In this document: positions 15,001 through 20,495 of the stretch, piece by piece
Layout of the letters: each line of letters opens with the position of its first letter
Numbering within the stretch: position 1 is the first letter of the stretch
DNA from: an archaeon CG10_big_fil_rev_8_21_14_0_10_43_11
GTDB taxonomy: Archaea; Nanobdellota; Nanobdellia; PEZQ01
Assembly (NCBI GenBank): GCA_002763265.1
Contig: PEZQ01000002.1
Coordinates: 1 to 64,000 of the forward strand
Length of the DNA stretch: 64,000 nucleotides
Direction: 5' to 3'
The notes under the pieces: model-generated
Told to the model about the DNA's origin: nothing
What the model saw: the letters and a program-made list of their open reading frames with translations, nothing else
Database searches by the model: none
Program-made: the position numbers and the translations under genes

Positions 15001-18000
15001 TTGAAGAGTAGGAACCATAATTTCCTGCCGTGTCATTTGCGCGCACGCGATACGTGTACTGGTTAAAACAGCTCAATCCAGAATCAGTATAAGACGTTGT
15101 GGCAATTGAGTACCCGTCAGTTGCTCCAGGATTTGCTGTTGTTTCATCCACTTCGTACTTGTCAAGACCCGTAAGAAGGGTTTCGCTCTCCACGTGGTAC
15201 AGACGGCAATTGTCCCAATACACGTCGCCGGTTGCCGTGCCAAGCGTGTAGGCAAGCAGGCGGATATTGCCACTCGCGCCTGTTGTAAAAACGGTCTTGA
15301 TTGGCACCCATTCGTGATAGCCGCTTACTTGGTCGTAGCTCACGAAGCTTCCCTGCTGTTCAACGTGCAAACGCGCGTATCCTGCTGAAAGCGAGGTATT
15401 TACCATGCACTGCATGACGTACGTTGATGACGCATCAAGGTGCGTGCCAATCGTAAAGTCAGAGCCAAAGTACTTGTTGCTTGCTGAAGTAGTTTGCTTA
15501 AGACTATACCCACCGGTGTATACTTCGGTTGTGTCAAAACTATACCCGTTTTGCACAAGCGAGCCTGAGCGCCAATAGCCTTGTTCGCTTGCCTTCTCAA
15601 ACGAGCCGTCATAGAACCAATCATCATCATTACCTTGGTCATCCCACGCACTCACTGTGTAGTAGTAGGTGGCTCCCGTATCGCTTACCCCGCCCCACGA
15701 GACTACAAGCGATGACAAGTCAGCCTGTTCTGTAACTGAGGCAGATGGCGTGCCCGGACCACCGGACTCTGCGGCATCAGAATCAGGATAATCATCGTCT
15801 GCTACAAGTGGGGTAATCTTGAAGTTGTCAACCGTCATATACGTGTTGCAGGAAGTGACGCCCGCATTGCCTGAAGTAAGTGAAGCGTCCGTCACTTCGT
15901 ACTGTTTTACCCCGTCAACATAGAGTGTAAACGTGTCGCCTTCAACAAATAATTTCCAGTGATGCCATGCGTTGTCTTTGCTAAAGCCAACCGGCGTGCT
16001 TGCCGAAAGCACGTATGCTGATTGCGAATAATCATACACATCAATACCGCTTCCATCAATCCACGTGCGGTACTGGTTTGAGCCGCCGGTGTTTCTGAAA
16101 ATAATTCCCGGAACATCAGCCCCGCTCACTTCATCATGGCGTAGGTCAACTTCAACAAGGTAATCAGTAAGACCGGTGTCGCCAACAAGCGCGTTTGCCC
16201 AGCACGTTGCGTCATTAGTTTTAGTGAATTGTTCTGAACTCACACTCCACGACCCCGCACTAATGGACCATGCGGGATTGCTCGTGTAGTCCCCGTCCGT
16301 GAACATGTCAATCACGCCGCCAACTGGAACGAACTGGTCTGACGAGGAGTTTGCCCGATAAAACGCGTTTTTCTTCACACCAGACTGCATCACATCAATA
16401 ACTTCGCTTTGTGAGAGTTCCTTGTCAAACACGTAGAACTCATCAACAAGCCCGTCATAGTTGTATGAGCCGTCAGAATATGCACCAAGTTTTGCTGTTG
16501 TGATAGTTGAGATTGTTCGCGTGAGACCCGTTCCTGAATGCCACAACTCACCATTGAGATATATCTTCATGTCCCCGCTTGTTGCATTCTTAGTAAATGC
16601 CCAGTGATTCCACACACCTTCATATTCTGATGCAGTGGCCGCCTTGTTAATGCGGTCATAACTTGCGCCACCTGAGTTACCCGCGTCCCAATAGACATTT
16701 TCGTTGCTCCAAGGCAGATGAATGTTAATCACGCGCTGCGAACTCGCATCACGCGCTTCAAACAAGGTATCCGCTTGAGGCTGAATTGTAGCATCACCAT
16801 ACTGCCAGAACGCGAGCGTAACTTCATTTGTTAATGAAGAAAATGCAGAGGACGGAATAGTCACGTAGTCTGCACCGTTGAACGTGAGCGCTGAACCGTA
16901 TTGTCCTACACTTGACCATGCCGCGCCCGTGATTGTGCCTTGCACGTTGCTTTGGCTCCAGTCATCAGTCGTGCTTCCTGAGCCTTCTTCAAATGGCATG
17001 TAGAGCACGAGATTAGCATTGCCATTGGTCGTGTTAATGTCAATTCTGTTGTTTGAATCATTCTGTGCGCTAAGCGAAGCGTCAGGCGATTTGTTTTTTG
17101 TTCGGTCAGCAGTGTTCACACAACTTGACGAGCTATACGAACCATAATGCGCTTGACTCGTGTCTTCAATGCGTGCGCGATAACAATAGTACGTGTTGTC
17201 AGAAAGACTATCATGCGTTGTTGACGTGCTCGTTCCCGTATAAAGGTCAGTCCATGAACCACTATTTGCCTGATACTGCACGCGATACTGGTAACTGCCC
17301 GGCAAGCTTCCTGACCATGACAGGCTTGTTTTGCCAATCTCGCTGTTAAGTACTTTATCAGTCACAACTGTGGCAGTAATAGAGGGTGTGGCAATGGCAC
17401 TGCAATCATTTGACGTGCAATAACTTGCCGTTGGGCAGTGCGCATCAGCATTGCAGTCATACCACGTGCCAGAACTGCAATAATCTGTGCCGTCACCGCC
17501 CACGTTGCCGGTAACACCAGAATTATAACATGTACTGCTGTACGTGCAATCCGTGCTTGCAGAACAACACGCGTCATCAGAGGATGAAGTAGTGCACCCC
17601 GAGCCGGCATCGCACGCACGCGTTCGCTTGTTCTCCCCGCCATCCTCACAACAGGTGGTTGCTGAAGTTTCACCGCCAAGATTCCAATAGCCCGCGCCCT
17701 TGACACAGTCACAAATCGTCTGGCTTGCATCACCATCACTTTGAGCAACCCCGCTTGAACAATAGGTGGTACCATAACAACCATCCGCTTTAGGGTCATA
17801 GGCAAGTTGCGAGAAATAAGGCGTCAAACAGTTGGAGCCAACCCTATTCCACTTTACAAAAAACCTAAGATTGCCTGCTGCATCCCAGCAACTGCTTGGA
17901 AAATTAAAATCAGAACCATAACTGTTGCATGAATACGGGTCCCAGCTCTGCACCGCAGTTCCTGCCGCCACCGTACCAGGGGGCCCCGCTACATCAAGAT

Positions 18001-18649
18001 CGTGGTCGCAGTTTATGTTGCGATGCGTCATATACGCAAAATTGGTACCATCATCTGAACAGGTCACATCCATGTCACCAAGATACCCTGATGCCGTGTA
18101 CTTTCCCTCAAGATATACACCATCAAGACAGGTGGTTGAAAGTGACGTATCATACACCACATATGTGGGGTTTGCCCACGCGTAAGAAGGACCACAGGCC
18201 ATGTAAGTATTCGCGTTTGCTGTCTCATCCAAGTACGCACACCAATCGCCCGTGTCATCAGTGTACCCGTTGCAACGCCAATACACACCAGCAATTCCCT
18301 GATACTCCTCAAATGTTCCAGAAGCGGACGTATCGGCCAGCTTTGTAGGACCAATTACTGTGAAACCTGCGGATGTGGCAAGCACAAGAGTAGAGTGGCC
18401 AAAAAGAATGTAGGTAATAAAAAACGTAAAAACGAGAAGATAGGAGAAAAAACTCTTTTGCGTGCTGCGGGGAAGCGCTGCTTTTCTGATGTAGAGAATG
18501 CTTGCAAACCAGCAAAGAAGAATGCCTATTGCAAAAAACCGCTCAAGAAATGCGAAATTTGAAAAAAGCAAAAAGAGCGCAAGAAACGCGAGGGAAAGCG
18601 CGTATGCACTAGTGCGAATAATTACTGCAATAGCCCTGTCCAGTTTCAA
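1..18649 (-). CDS. Giant mosaic cell-surface protein, C-terminus beyond the window
   Basis: One minus-strand frame stays open from a TTG at 18649 to the left edge, at least 6,216 codons. Frame continuity was checked by translating the start, the left edge and several interior points. The N-terminus has three hydrophobic helices (about residues 14-33, 37-55 and 66-90) instead of a simple signal peptide. After these come Cys-rich modules, fibronectin-III-like domains, at least six LamG/concanavalin-like domains (typical ending FDGLIDDVKFWNRALSAAEV), DUF2341-like segments (motif WHYRVPV), carbohydrate-binding-like stretches and VCBS repeats. A GGGGAG ribosome site lies 8 bases before the TTG; a GTG 39 bases upstream at 18688 is an alternative. 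It is probably a membrane-anchored adhesin or S-layer-like protein that binds glycans; that role is inferred. No enzyme domain was recognised. The cluster upstream on the same strand may glycosylate it. Confidence 0.9.
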   Translation of the reverse strand, partial: MKLDRAIAVIIRTSAYALSLAFLALFLLFSNFAFLERFFAIGILLCWFASILYIRKAALPRSTQKSFFSYLLVFTFFITYILFGHSTLVLATSAGFTVIGPTKLADTSASGTFEEYQGIAGVYWRCNGYTDDTGDWCAYLDETANANTYMACGPSYAWANPTYVVYDTSLSTTCLDGVYLEGKYTASGYLGDMDVTCSDDGTNFAYMTHRNINCDHDLDVAGPPGTVAAGTAVQSWDPYSCNSYGSDFNFPSSCWDAAGNLRFFVKWNRVGSNCLTPYFSQLAYDPKADGCYGTTYCSSGVAQSDGDASQTICDCVKGAGYWNLGGETSATTCCEDGGENKRTRACDAGSGCTTSSSDDACCSASTDCTYSSTCYNSGVTGNVGGDGTDYCSSGTWYDCNADAHCPTASYCTSNDCSAIATPSITATVVTDKVLNSEIGKTSLSWSGSLPGSYQYRVQYQANSGSWTDLYTGTSTSTTHDSLSDNTYYCYRARIEDTSQAHYGSYSSSSCVNTADRTKNKSPDASLSAQNDSNNRIDINTTNGNANLVLYMPFEEGSGSTTDDWSQSNVQGTITGAAWSSVGQYGSALTFNGADYVTIPSSAFSSLTNEVTLAFWQYGDATIQPQADTLFEARDASSQRVINIHLPWSNENVYWDAGNSGGASYDRINKAATASEYEGVWNHWAFTKNATSGDMKIYLNGELWHSGTGLTRTISTITTAKLGAYSDGSYNYDGLVDEFYVFDKELSQSEVIDVMQSGVKKNAFYRANSSSDQFVPVGGVIDMFTDGDYTSNPAWSISAGSWSVSSEQFTKTNDATCWANALVGDTGLTDYLVEVDLRHDEVSGADVPGIIFRNTGGSNQYRTWIDGSGIDVYDYSQSAYVLSASTPVGFSKDNAWHHWKLFVEGDTFTLYVDGVKQYEVTDASLTSGNAGVTSCNTYMTVDNFKITPLVADDDYPDSDAAESGGPGTPSASVTEQADLSSLVVSWGGVSDTGATYYYTVSAWDDQGNDDDWFYDGSFEKASEQGYWRSGSLVQNGYSFDTTEVYTGGYSLKQTTSASNKYFGSDFTIGTHLDASSTYVMQCMVNTSLSAGYARLHVEQQGSFVSYDQVSGYHEWVPIKTVFTTGASGNIRLLAYTLGTATGDVYWDNCRLYHVESETLLTGLDKYEVDETTANPGATDGYSIATTSYTDSGLSCFNQYTYRVRANDTAGNYGSYSSTASAYPVDYLSCTSGGGSSGYCWTGTSCYSPSNCPTPETTSCSAGTSTCCTASSTIWEGVGCSGSGAAGTSYDRDTTQARCESTASGCSGYTWDSVLTNVANQQCCGDDTTSDNNYGVDTSGSPDVCHYCNAGSAGTSSCYENQGCDLNGQLLTQNTDSACTEGTGCYCYYAEACASSGYTAPSSAALSRSCDYGGYTDGSGVDCLDDSANTCYYLASDPCTSGGLQATSSATCYDPGTVVSGTCYYDGGGSLDRSNDCTTSGCSGIASCALEFGQYCDQTQGCASGLAACENDCAQAGAGTGYLDNDVCFCTGAQGAFSASAVVSTNDTVVYLTFEDGNDSSYFHDSSVYANHGTGSATYTAGKHGLGAYSKPGKITIPNDDSISEAFSGNEITIAFWWKQGVNQESYPWQDTIHQLAGSVPHRVEHGRDGYDGGSYGVDWTYGYWTGLYDDSDTAHAMSRDNIFDADTWYFFVVTKNSSRMEVYINGTYNNGIDGSFTIKQPTTEDLTLLGYSTGNYAIDEVIDDVRIINRYMAPAEIQKIYESTRGTYEAVEPKDTIVLSASVKSSANASLKTSLTTDVAALDEGLVGYWALDEGVGGVAEDASGNGNDGTIFSATWASGYAGNALSFDGSTSYVNIPALDLSAFSAMTISAWIKPDDITSNVYYEIVRQQNAALDWLLAFQNSGTILSFGLNAGASYNELDVSIDADDFVDGQWHLITAVYNGSGKSLYVDNALIGANSDSGTIAFGADTHYIGRYPLGSEYFDGLIDDVKFWNRALSAAEVRQLFEQNNYLSPSVSSPNTVSVQLESNALMCGLDHSVYAVSDEAGANSDHVTRGWAESFSDAREWTAYNNDSAVTVSGGVANITGVQASNTVYLRQEGISVNVTEYPNFTIRFKAPSGHTIGGAFKIGTTWYYNTYNAAGTGDWETRTVNILDAASLSGTSHLLTGIDIADYNDASQSLAIDWVMVHDGHYELSEWNNFFDGFDYDLSGWSVTAGTWSASSGVLESPDSSDTNEYIYYSGKTFENITVEADINIVSSAYTNKELGFYFNQLDSSFGDAEGVFNIRVDNGDVYCSGSTATPTFTPTLNTWYHIKAVVNGPTARFYVDGELQCEATGTRDSGYIGFRSISSLTRVDNLRISPSEWHYRVPVELQAGSSGRNATPVHTRINFDAYLSTMNAVSSFDPNSVRVINETGEELASVVQFNETGPVAQYRFSEGVGATTADGSGNGLTGTIYTATWDEGIHGNALYFAGTNEGNTADSSDVVVVGDNAAIDVDVSTGFTIEAWFKPDSYVCTALVRKAGQFELYHCSGSGGAATIRVWDPSVQSKLGSTGLSNGEWYHLVATHDGASTLRLYVNGDLDNEWSVSGTPSSTTGDLSIGGYDTGAYSTKGWLDEVKIYNYALTPDEVRAEYAGRKASWLWNATHSADTNTTHYVYFDTIDSGAKPDAPYASFDPALLGYWDFEANDSTSAYDQSGMDNNGTITSADWVRYGKIGSAFTFDGSSDYISTGITTTPSAFTLSAWAYPDVTDGTLATLASKFSSGPYNGFFLRHVNGVMYAAVYNAGTSYSSITSVSATTWAHWAMTFDGSTIRLYKNGALADNDAGTLGSTSAAFVIGANYAGSSERFDGIIDEVYLYNRALTAEEVNALYAQTDFVRYAKTAQNYSYADTIVVDAVNDFTVSTANTGGTDFDATTSSLTYCTGDDRAVTFSCRAPGSSGYVTQTDTASPYSVTFSSGTLPCNGENDLVECFAYDPSFYTINTANTWLEAENGSTGGNPVADGSTSAGFKRLFSGGSQIVVTATTPHRETYKVWIYATQCNSGNSAGDYAVTVNSITHYANYSSSSSTLAWSDAGYWNLSSGAYGITITSASACGGNTQYVDAVLLTTNFSYTPSGITKPSSIVTFDPDDAEGYCNACSAGDKTTGGNDSGVSWNLGLGDVATTTCCGDDASEYYFENQNYTTNGLSNSPTGGACCDAATDCADANGCTATDNTRTGDAAWACYSTKWDECQSDDTQYCPNNDCSGSALFCDSSDTTWRSQSGCSSGQDAEGLCEEDCITGAASAVCDEVTLGGVGSDTTYCCSACASPDSTITDIGAWSNCEYSSHTGSADYCLDDDTDSCYAASGDSCASGTGWGLTGSTGNCPDIGTVSGTTCYYHSTGSRADDCSASGCQVQSCSLGFGETCHGVPPSGETDGCFVDASACEAACRAEGYGTGYVSSSTCYCVPAEATLVSGAVVADPNLAAAYTFDEAQGSVLHDLSGNGNDGTITGASWVGGYNGSALKFDGASNNIAVSAVSSIADVFDAGGTISAWIYPESAGGGSLGRLWDKSQHLAHVVVSGSNARIQFNQAFSGGTNAWYTTAYAVPLDQWSHITLVYDSDSVSNSPAIYIDGVSESLTQSSSTTGTRTSDSANAFNLGNNAGGIRGFDGRIDNLAIYNRTLSATEITDLYTNGFTAHGEPSDTFNLSAILKTTAPQADAGAFSSYYYDDFSDGDYTNTPTWSVTAGSATWAVSNGQLSGTGNSQDDDLTFKDFGTHVNYTYEVFVENDVTSTGIISNGRYIRRLSATTYQLVGGGSYTAAFGNNWKVIENGTFLTFYADGELIFQEPVSAGTGQFGVKLDEPTSTNYFDNVTLAIFDTDSNNQRVSHEVGTETFLSGNTSYTYWTADQTGKPQSNETRYLASWQNTSYPYRIPVHVTTTTSSTDPVINARINFNRYLAQANLSHKQVDPYSVRVYDPETGFVATKHDLAVGQEFITVGGRTAGQIHYANFSASAVFSTLTQIIDFTNEVNGVAIADFTGDGLFDIIAPEEGTPDDIYLFVQTSAGTFVQVLIDDLSGLTDNGDIVAGDFNNDGLMDFFYNNADASTDYLYLNNGDRTFARSTVTTAGTRSADAADFDGDGNLDIIVHASTGASNAQIVYGNGDGTFGGAVAVSDGCSGDAYCSATGDFDEDGDIDYICNNGGTGNIIFNYGDGAGDFSSSTTLFTVSEHTGCDTYDFDRDGHLDLVTMGWTSGDIKYYAGNGDGTFASATIIDDTTLSNGVMAIATPRQNPLATVSWEWTGSHNANANKTFYVYFSTRDQPNISYAPATVWDVEYEANVLPTSDGWSKSGTQSEAIVDSKLNTTDASASDRIYYTRSISGDNGVGTTLEARLKIQQTSGDDEAVILIIRDDAQSFYLQLFEDHISFYDDTSLNYYFNTTDAFHTYRMTALGTTVNVYIDGVLRINDTLNAASSAQTIYFGLDGAGSADPTAEVIWDYVRYSLAGANPAFITVPGALQNLAYTDNPLVDDITTSTFVIVDVEGNTTQIEPVFNITYESGLSRAAQVVCAVDDATPIDQSATESCAFEDTVGENKTCVITSLSSVLSEGVSNTMYCDALDPDYARIAYDETVLSQSFTPDCSSASQWKVAGVNAYATSTVYVNASTNQICFCGSITNNGDLDLLQTSSDGGTFQLYGPTDGSPTYLSSGATFSASQLLPSVLDDGDSYNLNNEACAADPSTFCITLSDESTGPYNTQLDPRYDFENDASYNDRCTDHNTGTVCIDHFIESSATATNASGSGTDDVIVDVDYAFAHSASCLADNIDYNCTIYNETDKALVLGATDWTSDQSLSGTVDDVSITNNRQNMCPGYYVECSVRSTTYNNINTTYSASGVFDDTGASCLTGADCCSNLCVEGTCQSSCDGSELQACSDDSSNWDTLALKACYDRDGSGTDCYALPSLRSAARHVYLDNTAGNGFEMRVFAKDANNYAGSDNLTVTLYKPNGTELSTEEYTSYTDTACNPSLSTGCFADDGDATASNSVSASNTHSLTIPDSETAGVWKAVFTPDSADVRLYYIANVSFIEMDGATTTNNVCVSNSTLASEIFQSGRYYFEVPSDTTSFDLQAGISCCLASNTWTVRNATDDVVGVFTNETDATPTSLIIAVQSNGTGIWSVEPSSQNRQYYGLGGLATDIVPGFSWANTTYPTVGFCVVNGTVDTPTETCTSNYQCSDVDSARSCVNGVDGNKCRLDLGEACQNNEGYQCATSYCNDNCCSSACVESQADGQTCYFAQTCDASGSCLQGSGDTTIQVDGNADLTCTTCAEDSAGYEYSDTNDLCYFATDCGASGWSGTANAACYQAGELSLSDATLTCYYNTTSVCDASGCNTLTDTQNCDYTSLSNTTGTSRAGAGYCLDDTANNCYYSASNVCAEDNDGFDWSSAACADPGSTAGSTCYYHATSDRSDDCTTAGCQITTCTLAEGEVCHPTNGCQVSVTQCVAYCQSLNFSSGYERSGSCLCTPADGVLSTYAAVSPTNGTATDTYTYSAVFNTTSNENATANLWIDDSSHDSSAGIDGATLSVTKNGLACSLSHDYYFVSDKLVSNADTFAKGWGESFAVITDWTTSLGNLVQTDEYVTLNVTSGQTAVTSYEGIEDISSTTYPYFALRYKNTQGSIQSIVLKNSAGVTQTTLYPPQNTSWNVWQTTLASSLSIDQAEITINESVSHTTDIDWIRIHDGSNTLADWWNTTWHYRVPVTLSHTSATSSNTVQATINLTKMLENAQVTDTIDQDSIRVISAAGSAVNHESGWSDGSLMLEFVWSGSQSANSTQTYYVYFDTTNFGTKSSTSTSLTPEVNATTLVGALQNYTTANGPIVDDIASLSIALNSTASTSSGVNVSFTGNYCTTDTRDVNVTCFLYDGSSLQTSVNATATHAAGSAGGSAVVNISALCGGSGNYFACQSLDPAYTNIFNNTFTNTSAFDPDSAENYCDACTYTWDALFSSNNCCGDDSGGAGDIAARITESAQNNDNINPDTCTYCDGTYGSSSCFNDLDNCAASGTIRKPSAPDTTCTSGADCSCYYGESCANGAYTAPTSTALQTCDAGGYIDNAGANCQVGNTCYHLGSGSDPCDGTGVSVYTDLTLDDATQVDDTTCTTCDQGYQYNDNTFLCYYGVSCEMNDTIDGGWQFTNSVACGKAGNVTVSDEGSYYNASCFYFDVGQSAECDASGCQSANETIGC
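300..800 (-). repeat. Cys-rich module copy near the left edge
   Basis: A CCGDD motif lies near 690. Near 460 is a segment with the same CSCYYGESCANGAYTAPTS plan as the copy at 14.45 kb, followed by a CDxGGYxDxxGxxC motif in both. The module continues toward the truncated C-terminal side. Confidence 0.75.
2150..3000 (-). repeat. Cys-rich module copy in the giant protein
   Basis: The motif C-Y-Y-x(4)-D-R-S-D-D-C-T-T-A-G-C lies at 2294-2347, preceded in the protein by many C-Y-Y-x-x-x-C units. No LamG directly follows; a concanavalin-like or DUF2341-like stretch comes next, so this copy sits in a different domain context. Confidence 0.7.
5830..6720 (-). repeat. VCBS/FG-GAP repeat block inside the giant protein
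   Basis: Five tandem repeats carry calcium-binding signatures of the FG-GAP/VCBS type: FDRDGHLDLV, GDFDEDGDIDYI, ADFDGDGNLDIIV, GDFNNDGLMDFF and ADFTGDGLFDII. These normally form blades of a beta-propeller. Five visible blades is short of the usual seven, so degenerate blades may flank the block. It lies between DUF2341-like and LamG-like domains. Confidence 0.85.
8290..9290 (-). repeat. Cys-rich module copy in the giant protein
   Basis: This contains CCGDD near 9150 and the motif C-Y-Y-x(5)-S-R-A-D-D-C-S-A-S-G-C at 8468-8521. A LamG domain follows at about 7600-8270. The order matches the copy at 14.2-15.0 kb, which supports duplication of a multi-domain block. Confidence 0.75.
10050..13250 (-). 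repeat. Cluster of three LamG-type domains in the giant protein
   Basis: LamG-type domains at about 12640-13250, 10750-11370 and 10050-10620 share an opening of the form G-Y-W-x-x-[DE]-E or Y-x-[FD]-x-E-G. Each ends with a helix-strand signature such as FDGIIDEVYLYNRALTAEEV. These concanavalin-A folds commonly bind glycans in surface proteins. Further copies lie at about 16390-17015, 13370-14020 and 7600-8270. Confidence 0.8.
14210..14990 (-). repeat. Cys-rich module copy (best preserved) in the giant protein
   Basis: In protein order it reads: a CCGDD motif near 14690, a CYCYYAEACASSGYTAPSSA-type segment near 14450, then the motif C-Y-Y-x(6)-D-R-S-N-D-C-T-T-S-G-C at 14210-14269. A LamG domain follows at about 13370-14020. 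Related copies lie at about 8290-9290 and 2150-3000, with a partial match at 300-800. Paired cysteines suggest disulfide-stabilised small domains. Confidence 0.8.
18370..18640 (-). other. N-terminal triple transmembrane segment of the giant protein
   Basis: Translation gives three hydrophobic stretches separated by short charged turns (LERFF after the first, YIRKAALPRSTQKS after the second). The third ends near LVLATSAGF, which could be a signal-peptidase-like site, but cleavage cannot be judged from sequence alone. Everything after it is Cys-, Thr-, Ser- and Asp-rich, as expected outside the membrane. Confidence 0.7.
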
Positions 18650-18847
18650 GACACCTACTCCCCAAACACTAAAAAGATTCACCGCATGCACATAAAAAGC
18701 TTACGAAAAAGAAGCGCGGAGAGTGCTTGAAATTAATAAAAAAGAGTTAAGACTGCCAAAAAAAGACATAACCCTGTTTTGAGACACATAAACGCGAGAA
18801 TAAGACGTATGAGACCTTTCTTGTCTGCAATTTTTGCGTGTTGAGAC
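18650..18847 (-). promoter_or_regulatory. Leader and promoter region of the giant gene
   Basis: This 198-base gap holds no gene I can see. On the minus strand a TATA-like TTTTTATG at 18691-18698 would start transcription near 18668, leaving a leader of about 20 bases with a GGGGAG ribosome site before the TTG at 18649. A second AT-rich stretch, TTTTTTATTAA near 18737, is an alternative. Confidence 0.45.
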
Positions 18848-20074
18848 CTATTTGGATAAGGAGAATACTACAAAATGAGAGGTGTTAAACAAGAGCTCAT
18901 AGGTTTGGGCGATAAAGTCGTTGAGCACACTGCTTTGAGTCATAAACTCATCAGACATAATAATGGTTTGAGGAGGGTTACTGCCAAGACGCATAACCAC
19001 GTCACCCCACCCCTTTGCACCTAAATGCTGGGGAAAAGAGTCATATTCACCTTCAAATACCGGAGTATTATACAAGAAGGATGCGTAATTTACCACAATA
19101 GGGTCGCCAAACAGCGTGGCGTTCCGGTCAAGCCTGCTTAAAACTAATACCAGCTCAGAATTATCCTGCAATGAAGAAATAATAGTTGCGTGTGCAAGCA
19201 AAATGCCAAACAACAACGCGAATAAAACAACATCTTTTTGTTTTACCTCTGAGAGAACAACCGCAAAAAACGGAAGCGAAATAAGAACATAGTGGTAAAA
19301 TGGCGCGCTAAAGAGAAACAAAATAAACGCGTCAGTTGCAAGCAAAAGCAGAGCATGATGTTTTTTGAAAAGAAACGCAATAGAGACAAGAATAAACAAA
19401 TTAAGGGTTGCATAGTCAAACAGGAATGATACTTGTGTAATACCTATCTTTGTTGCGGCGTGAAAGAACAGGGTGTTTTCAATAAATGGTAGGCCATACA
19501 TGAGTGTGAGACTTATGAAACCTATGCTTATACTGGTAAGTGCGCTCACTAGAAAACGCCGGTTTTTCCCATACATAAAAAACACAAAGGGCAGATACAT
19601 AAGAGCAAGATAGCGCGTAAAAAAAGCAAACGAAAACAAAACCCCGGCAAGCACAGGGCGTTTTCGCACAAGCGCAAATGCAGAGAGTGCGACAAACATG
19701 CCGGCAAGCAGCATGCCAACACCGCTGCGCGAGAACGCGAGAAACCCCGGCATAAGCAGGAGAATCACAACAGCAAAGAGCTTGTTTTTTGGCGCAAGCG
19801 CGTACACCAGAACAAGCAATGCTGACGCACAAAAAACAGGCACAAGACGGGCAATAAAAAGCGACGCACCAAAAAAAGTGAACAGCGCTGAGAGCACCCA
19901 TACCTGAACGGGAGGGTGAGCAAAAAATAAGTCAGTGTAGAGCAACGCGCCGTTGGCGGCTTGCTTTGCACTATTAAAATAAAAAATGTCATCCGAGTAG
20001 ATTATGCCCGCAAAAAGCAGGCTTAGGGAAAAAAAGATGCCTACTACAACAATGAGGGGTTTTGCAAGCGCCAT
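18848..20074 (-). CDS. GT39/PMT-like membrane glycosyltransferase
   Basis: A protein of about 408 residues with roughly ten hydrophobic helices. An acidic pair (SDD) follows the first helix, and a stretch GALLYTDLFFAHPPVQVW fits the first extracytoplasmic loop of ArnT/PMT-type GT-C enzymes, which move a sugar from a lipid-phosphate carrier to an acceptor outside the membrane. The ATG at 20074 is preferred over a TTG at 20086: a TATA-like CCTTTTATCC about 27 bases upstream would give a leaderless mRNA starting near it. It is the last gene of the glycan cluster before the giant surface protein. Donor and acceptor cannot be told from sequence. Confidence 0.75.
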   Translation of the reverse strand: MALAKPLIVVVGIFFSLSLLFAGIIYSDDIFYFNSAKQAANGALLYTDLFFAHPPVQVWVLSALFTFFGASLFIARLVPVFCASALLVLVYALAPKNKLFAVVILLLMPGFLAFSRSGVGMLLAGMFVALSAFALVRKRPVLAGVLFSFAFFTRYLALMYLPFVFFMYGKNRRFLVSALTSISIGFISLTLMYGLPFIENTLFFHAATKIGITQVSFLFDYATLNLFILVSIAFLFKKHHALLLLATDAFILFLFSAPFYHYVLISLPFFAVVLSEVKQKDVVLFALLFGILLAHATIISSLQDNSELVLVLSRLDRNATLFGDPIVVNYASFLYNTPVFEGEYDSFPQHLGAKGWGDVVMRLGSNPPQTIIMSDEFMTQSSVLNDFIAQTYELLFNTSHFVVFSLSK

Positions 20075-20114
20075 GTTACACAACAAAACGTGGGCAGGGG
20101 ATAAAAGGTTTTAG

Positions 20115-20495
20115 TCAGCATTGCATTGCCCTGCGCGCAGCACCAACCCCGGTTGATGTGTTGAGCGCGGCATATATAACATACGTTGCATTGCGCAGTG
20201 GAACCATGAATGTTCGGTGTTCAGGCTCAGAGCAGGCGTGCGTACGGATAGTATCATAGAGCGCTGCATGAACTGAATGGGTAACAAACACGCGTGAGGT
20301 CACGTCTGATTCGCATGAAGCGGTAATTGTGCAGGTTATGTTGCACGCGCCAAGTGTAGTGCGCACACCAGCACACACAAGCGATGTTTCAAATGATGCG
20401 CGGGGCATAAGAACAATGCCTGCAATGATTACTGCACACAAAAAGAGCATGCCAACAAGGAAACTACGCCACTTTGAAGATGCTTGTGTTTGCAT
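20115..20495 (-). CDS. Small single-pass membrane protein with Cys-containing ectodomain
   Basis: A 126-residue protein with one N-terminal transmembrane helix (about residues 12-30) and an outside domain with paired cysteines (CNITCTITASC) and an NATYVIYA stretch. The start is fixed by a strong GGAGGTG ribosome site (20503-20509) 7 bases before the ATG. The first 32 bases overlap the end of the upstream 625-residue GT-C gene, so the two are probably translationally coupled. I do not recognise the family. A small accessory subunit of a membrane glycosyltransferase or a surface-protein partner are both possible. Confidence 0.7.
   Translation of the reverse strand: MQTQASSKWRSFLVGMLFLCAVIIAGIVLMPRASFETSLVCAGVRTTLGACNITCTITASCESDVTSRVFVTHSVHAALYDTIRTHACSEPEHRTFMVPLRNATYVIYAALNTSTGVGAARRAMQC

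Noticed and set aside
310-18354. Many short open frames on both strands within the first 18.6 kb
   Set aside because: They lie out of frame within the single giant minus-strand frame. Their translations are low-complexity Thr, Gln, Ala or Arg-rich strings without motifs.
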